This document shows positions 59,967 through 64,000 of a stretch of 64,000 bases of DNA, in pieces; the first letter of the stretch is position 1; each line of letters opens with the position of its first letter. Position numbers and translations under genes: made by a program. The notes beneath the pieces were generated by a model. The model was not told the origin of the DNA. It was given only the letters and a program-made list of their open reading frames with translations, and did no database searches. This stretch comes from Globodera rostochiensis (Eukaryota; Nematoda; Chromadorea; Rhabditida; Heteroderidae): NCBI GenBank assembly GCA_018350325.1, contig JAEVLN010000019.1:310001-374000 (forward strand), written 5' to 3'.

Positions 59967-62900
59967 ATGATAATCTCAGCAACGACTCTCTTTTTATTGG
60001 CTGCTTTTTGCAGCTGTTTTCATCAACTTTCCTCCAATAAACATTCACAGTAATTTAGGCTTTTCGTTTAATTTGTTTGCCCCAAATTTTATAGTTTTTA
60101 TCTGAGCAATCCGACCCAAAATTATTTTGAGACGAAATACAATGCGATGGACCAATGCTTTTCAAAGGAAGCGCGTCGCATCTTTTCGTTCGCGCTGAAA
60201 TTCAAACTACACGGAAAATGCAGAAAAGGGTTTAATTAATTAATTAATTTGTTTAATTAATTAATTTAATCAATTAGTATGCTGATTTGCTATCCGGGCG
60301 CATTGGACATCAACGGAACAAAATTTTCCTATGGAATGGCACCGGGCATCCAATTCAGAGTCAAAAATGAGCCTGGGGTAACTAACAACACTAGAGATTA
60401 TTTAAGGATTAAAAAATTACAAGAATAAAATGTCAATTTGACAGAACGATGTGGCCATAAAATGTGCCGAGAAGCAGCACTTCGAGTGCCCAAGGGGCAG
60501 CAAGGAAGAGCGCAAAAAGTATTGCTTGAGCGGCGGAGTCTGGCACGGCATAAGGCTGAGCAAGCCATCGTACACGAGCGACTTGTTCCTTCTGGAGCTG
60601 TCCATCACCAACAAAACGTTGGAGGAAACGGAAATAAATAAATTAATTAATTAATTAAAAACATTTATAAAAGGTACCAATTCAACCCAAACAATGAATT
60701 CAGCATTGAGTTTGGCAATCAGAACAATCTGATCACGGTGTTGAAGGATAGACTTGGTTAGCTGCTAATTGAACATTTTATCAAAACGAAATTTGTGTCT
60801 CAAATGCAGGCAATCCAATCGCTTTTTTGCACGATGAAGACAACGCGATTTGCAAAGCGTATTTGACACGAACAGCCGAAAAGGGTGTCCATCTGAGCAA
60901 TTACGTGGGACTTTGGATGCTCGGGTTGGACTTTCTGCCGATAAACCATCGCGAGACACTGCAACTGCACGTCTACCGGGACTGCGGATGCGAAATGCAC
61001 GCTTGGGTGGGCATTAGGGATGCTCGGGAATTGAAATTTACCGAGAACCGAGACTCGAACGCCGAATATCCAACAACAACACATATCAATTTGCTAATTA
61101 GTATGTAATTAATCATTACATTAATTTTCAATGTTAAGTTCCTTACTCCCAACGATAACCCAGCGGAAGTGTCGTACGGAGTGCCGTCTATTCCCATCGA
61201 GTGTAGGCCATCGGCAGAACAATTTGAGCTGGCGCTGAACACGCCAATCAGCAACAACAAACGAATAACAGTGATGTTTCGAGTGAATCACAACGCGTCC
61301 GATTACGTGTCCATCCGTTTGCGGAACCTGAAGCGGGACCTTGTTATGTTGATGAAGATAAGGCAGGACACGATCGTCCTGGACTCGAACCTTGCGCCGG
61401 TAAATGGGGAAAACACACAGTACGGGCCCAGACTTGGGAACCGATCTGAACGGAAACTTTTTGATCACAAAAATCGTTGAGACACATGCCCAGCCCCCCG
61501 GACAACCACGCACGGAAATTATTGAGCTTAATCCTTTTTAGATCACCAGAATATCCCTAAAAAGGGCCGGCAGGAACACGTTGTTGAAGCAGTTCGACCA
61601 AAGATATTTGCAAATCGATTTTGTTGTGCGCGCGTACTTCTACGAGACTCGCCTAAACGGAATACGACTTACGCGCTTTTTCCCGTGGCCAGATGATTGG
61701 TGGCTTCGCGAGGGCGAAACGGAGGACGTCGCATACGTCGAGGTGTTGTTTTTTTTTTTTGTTTTTTTTTTATAGGCTTCTCAATTTTACGTTAAATTTT
61801 TGTTCAGCTCAACGGCGGTCTCTACCCGGACAGCGCTGACACTGAGCTATTGGAGACCAAAGTTCGAGCAGGGCACCTCCCCTCCCCCCGGGTTGGGCGG
61901 GCATTTTGGCTGGGCGTACGCCCGCCCGACTAGCCAAATATTCGACTTGGGCTAAAGCCTTCGTCTGGAAAAGTCCGCTCGGACAAAGCATCAAAAAAAA
62001 AATGTCGGGCTGGAAAGCCTGGCCTGGCCAAAAATTTAAAAAAAAGACCGCCCGGCCCTTTTTCGGGTGACCGGAAAAAGGCCCGCCCGGGGGCCCAAGT
62101 CGATTTTACAAACCTAATTGAGGCTATTAGCGTAAGAAATGAATTTTATGCTATTCTCTGGGGCCATTTGGTCCCGAACCAACCAAAAAACGCCAAAGGT
62201 TTTTTTGTACCTTACGGTCTTCTAAATTTTGTATATAATTCCCAATTGTGAAATTTGGAAATTTTGAACCTTCTTAGAGGTGTTTTCCATTTTTTACGTA
62301 AAAATGGCGAATTTTTTTCCAATATACATAAACATTTTGCAGTCTCTGCGCAACTCGTTGACAGAAAGTGCCCACATTGATTTTGGCAAACCGCTGTGTG
62401 TTGGGGACAGTGTGATCATCTTGGGCCAAATCAACAAAGATGCCGACAGACTATACATTTCTTTGTTGCACAATGCTTTCGAAGCCGACACACATCGTTT
62501 GTTGAATTTTAATTTAGTTTGGCATTTTAATAGGGAAATTCAAAATTGTTTTGGTTCAGTTGGCACTGCGCTGTTGGAGATTCAGCTGAATTTCACGGAC
62601 GGTGGCCAAAAGTATTTGGCAAAATACCAACAGTGGAACGAAGTGGGCAAATTGGCATTTTTTCGGCAGAGGAATTCGTTCAAAAATTCCAAATCTGAAA
62701 ATTTCCTTTTTTGAAGCAATGGACGATGGACGGACGGCGCCTCCGTTTAAGAAAATAATTAAATTTAATTGTTTAGGAGGAAGGCGTTAATCATCCGCAG
62801 CCATTTAACGAAGCCCAGACAAAATATTTGTTGCAACGAGGCGACGCGTTCGAAATGCGTATTTTGCTTTCCTCTGCCGACAAAGATGTTTTTAAAAAAC

Positions 62901-64000
62901 ATTGTGAGCTTTTTTTCTTCTTCTTTCAATTCCGAATTTTGGAAAATTAAAGAAAATATAGTAAAACCTATTCGATTTATTTAATATTTTTTTGTTTTTA
63001 ATCTTATCAATTTACATTCAAAACATAACAAATTTTCAACTAAAAAAGAAATACAAAATTTATACTCTGATGGAATTGAATGCGGGCGGAAATTATCTTT
63101 GATCTTTGAGCTTACCTCTCAGATAGATTAAAACAAAAATTAATAATCTTGGACATGAAATACGTAAAATTGATTCTTTAGATTTAATTTATTTAAAACT
63201 AATCGAAAGTTTTTTTGCTGTAAAATATTTTGTAATTTTATCGGTTTTTAAATTTTAAATCCAACACTTTTAGACTGATGAAAATTCAATGAATAAATAA
63301 ACAAATTTCAATGGGGTAAAACTTAAAATAAATCAATTAATTATATTACGTATTTCTTTTTTTGTACTTTCCGTGTCCCGTTTTTTGAAGAAAAAAAAAA
63401 CGGGAAACGCCCAGCCCCCCTGCTGAAACGGCTTACATTATATTACAGTGGTGCCCAGCATACCGGAAATCATTGTGACTCTGAACACGACGAAGGTTAA
63501 CATTGAGTTGGACCGTTACATATTGCGATCCCCACTTTACATCAGCAACATCGAAGTTTGCCACCACAATTCATTCCGTTCACAATTTTTAACTTTTTTT
63601 TAAGGTTACGGGCAATTTAAAGCTTTTTAAATTGCCCAAAATTGTAACTAGCAAACTGGTAATTTGTGAACTTTTAACGGATAAAATGCTTTTTTTTTTT
63701 GATTTTCTCAGAAATATGCTAATATTCGTGCGCAGTTGTTAGACCCACTTTTGTCCGTCGGCGATTTGGCCATATTCAATGGAAGTTTGTGGGCTAATGC
63801 TTCAGAATTGCAAATTTTTTTCCTCCACGATTCGGTCGATCCCGAAATTAAAGGTTAATTACCTATAATAATAATTAATCATTTTAATGATGAGAATTCT
63901 ATTTTTCAGGCACCGAAATTCCAATGAAAATTCGTTTTGATTTCTCAACCGTACACGAAGAAAATTTCATGACATTTAACAGCACTGTGAATAATAAGCA
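59967..64000 (+). CDS. Secreted galectin-like multidomain protein, 3' end beyond the window
   Basis: Exon 1 (59967-60049) encodes MIISATTLFLLAAFCSC, a signal peptide. Then 60095-60229, 60278-60377, 60445-60617, 60674-60756, 60810-about 61100, 61164-61399, 61542-61742, 61808-61861, 62343-62642, 62777-62903, 63449-63555, 63605-63658, 63712-63853 and 63910 to the edge. Phases agree throughout; the end of the 60810 exon (donor GTATGT near 61101) is the least certain. The clearest galectin-type fold is in the middle: PLCVGDSVIILGQI, LYISLLHN, QWNEEEGVNHPQPFNE, GDAFEMRILL, and YISNIEVTGNLKLF. This follows the galectin order of opening strands, the W-x-x-E sugar-contact segment and the closing strands. 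A second copy starts at 63712 (LLSVGDLAIFNGSL) and leaves the window. Earlier blocks (RITVMFRVNHNASDYVSIRL) look like further diverged copies. The usual HxNxR ligand motif is not obvious, so sugar binding is unproven. Likely role: extracellular or secreted lectin-like protein. Confidence 0.75.
61865..62100. other. GC-rich palindromic insertion in a galectin-gene intron
   Basis: Within the intron 61862-62342 lies a block far richer in G+C than its surroundings. It carries nested inverted words (GGGCGGGC with GCCCGCCC; TTTGGCT with AGCCAAA) and two poly-A runs. It looks like inserted repeat DNA, but no target duplication or family could be fixed. Confidence 0.5.

Noticed and set aside
1..64000. 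CRISPR arrays, tRNA or rRNA genes, bacterial operons
   Set aside because: No direct repeat with unique spacers, no cloverleaf with a convincing B box and no ribosomal sequence was seen; the genes are spliced eukaryotic genes.

Overview
The window is nuclear DNA from a nematode. The evidence is: four cuticle collagens with the nematode exon plan and subtilisin-type KR sites; a glutamate-gated chloride channel of the AVR-14 type; an HLH-8/Twist bHLH gene; a tyrosinase with two C-terminal ShKT domains; a degenerate TTAGGC telomere-type motif; and very short introns, several of them GC-AG. Frequent GC-AG introns and many long G or C homopolymers between genes would suit a tylenchid, perhaps a cyst nematode, but nothing here proves the genus. 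All exon models were built by hand from splice signals, reading phase and recalled family sequence; no search was run.

Layout. 1-8.3 kb is mostly gene-free, with a 27-bp minisatellite, a small hAT-like MITE and G-rich tracts. 8.3-9.8 kb (-) holds a possibly secreted double-RING protein, and a shrunken copy of that locus lies at about 11.5-11.9 kb. 12.2-13.2 kb (+) is a cuticle collagen. 13.5-18.5 kb (-) is an avr-14-like channel gene: one set of ligand-binding exons followed by two complete sets of transmembrane exons. 22.8-24.2 kb (+) is hlh-8. 25.0-27.6 kb (+) encodes a protein kinase-like protein with a signal peptide and DFD in place of DFG.

27.9-37.1 kb holds three almost identical cuticle collagens: one inverted, two in a recent direct duplication with their promoters. 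A 1.2-kb satellite-like array lies between the direct copies. 38.4-42.4 kb (+) is the tyrosinase, with a hAT-like MITE in one intron and frame breaks in an early exon. 42.7-44.7 kb is an imperfect inverted duplication holding a small coiled-coil gene, a decayed copy of one of its exons, two opposed 15-bp arrays and a palindromic telomere-like block. 45.3-46.4 kb (+) has exons for a Utp12 domain with no WD40 part in view. 48.3-50.7 kb (+) is a SulP/SLC26 transporter without its STAS domain. 54.0-59.2 kb (+) is an adaptor with two C-terminal SH3-like domains and a 30-bp minisatellite that starts at a splice donor. 59.97-64 kb (+) is a secreted galectin-like multidomain protein that runs off the right edge.

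The genes do not form one pathway. Themes are cuticle building (collagens, possibly the tyrosinase), neuromuscular signalling and mesoderm (AVR-14, HLH-8, possibly the SH3 adaptor) and secreted proteins (RING protein, kinase-like protein, galectin-like protein). The secreted RING and kinase-like genes are the best leads for undescribed biology.
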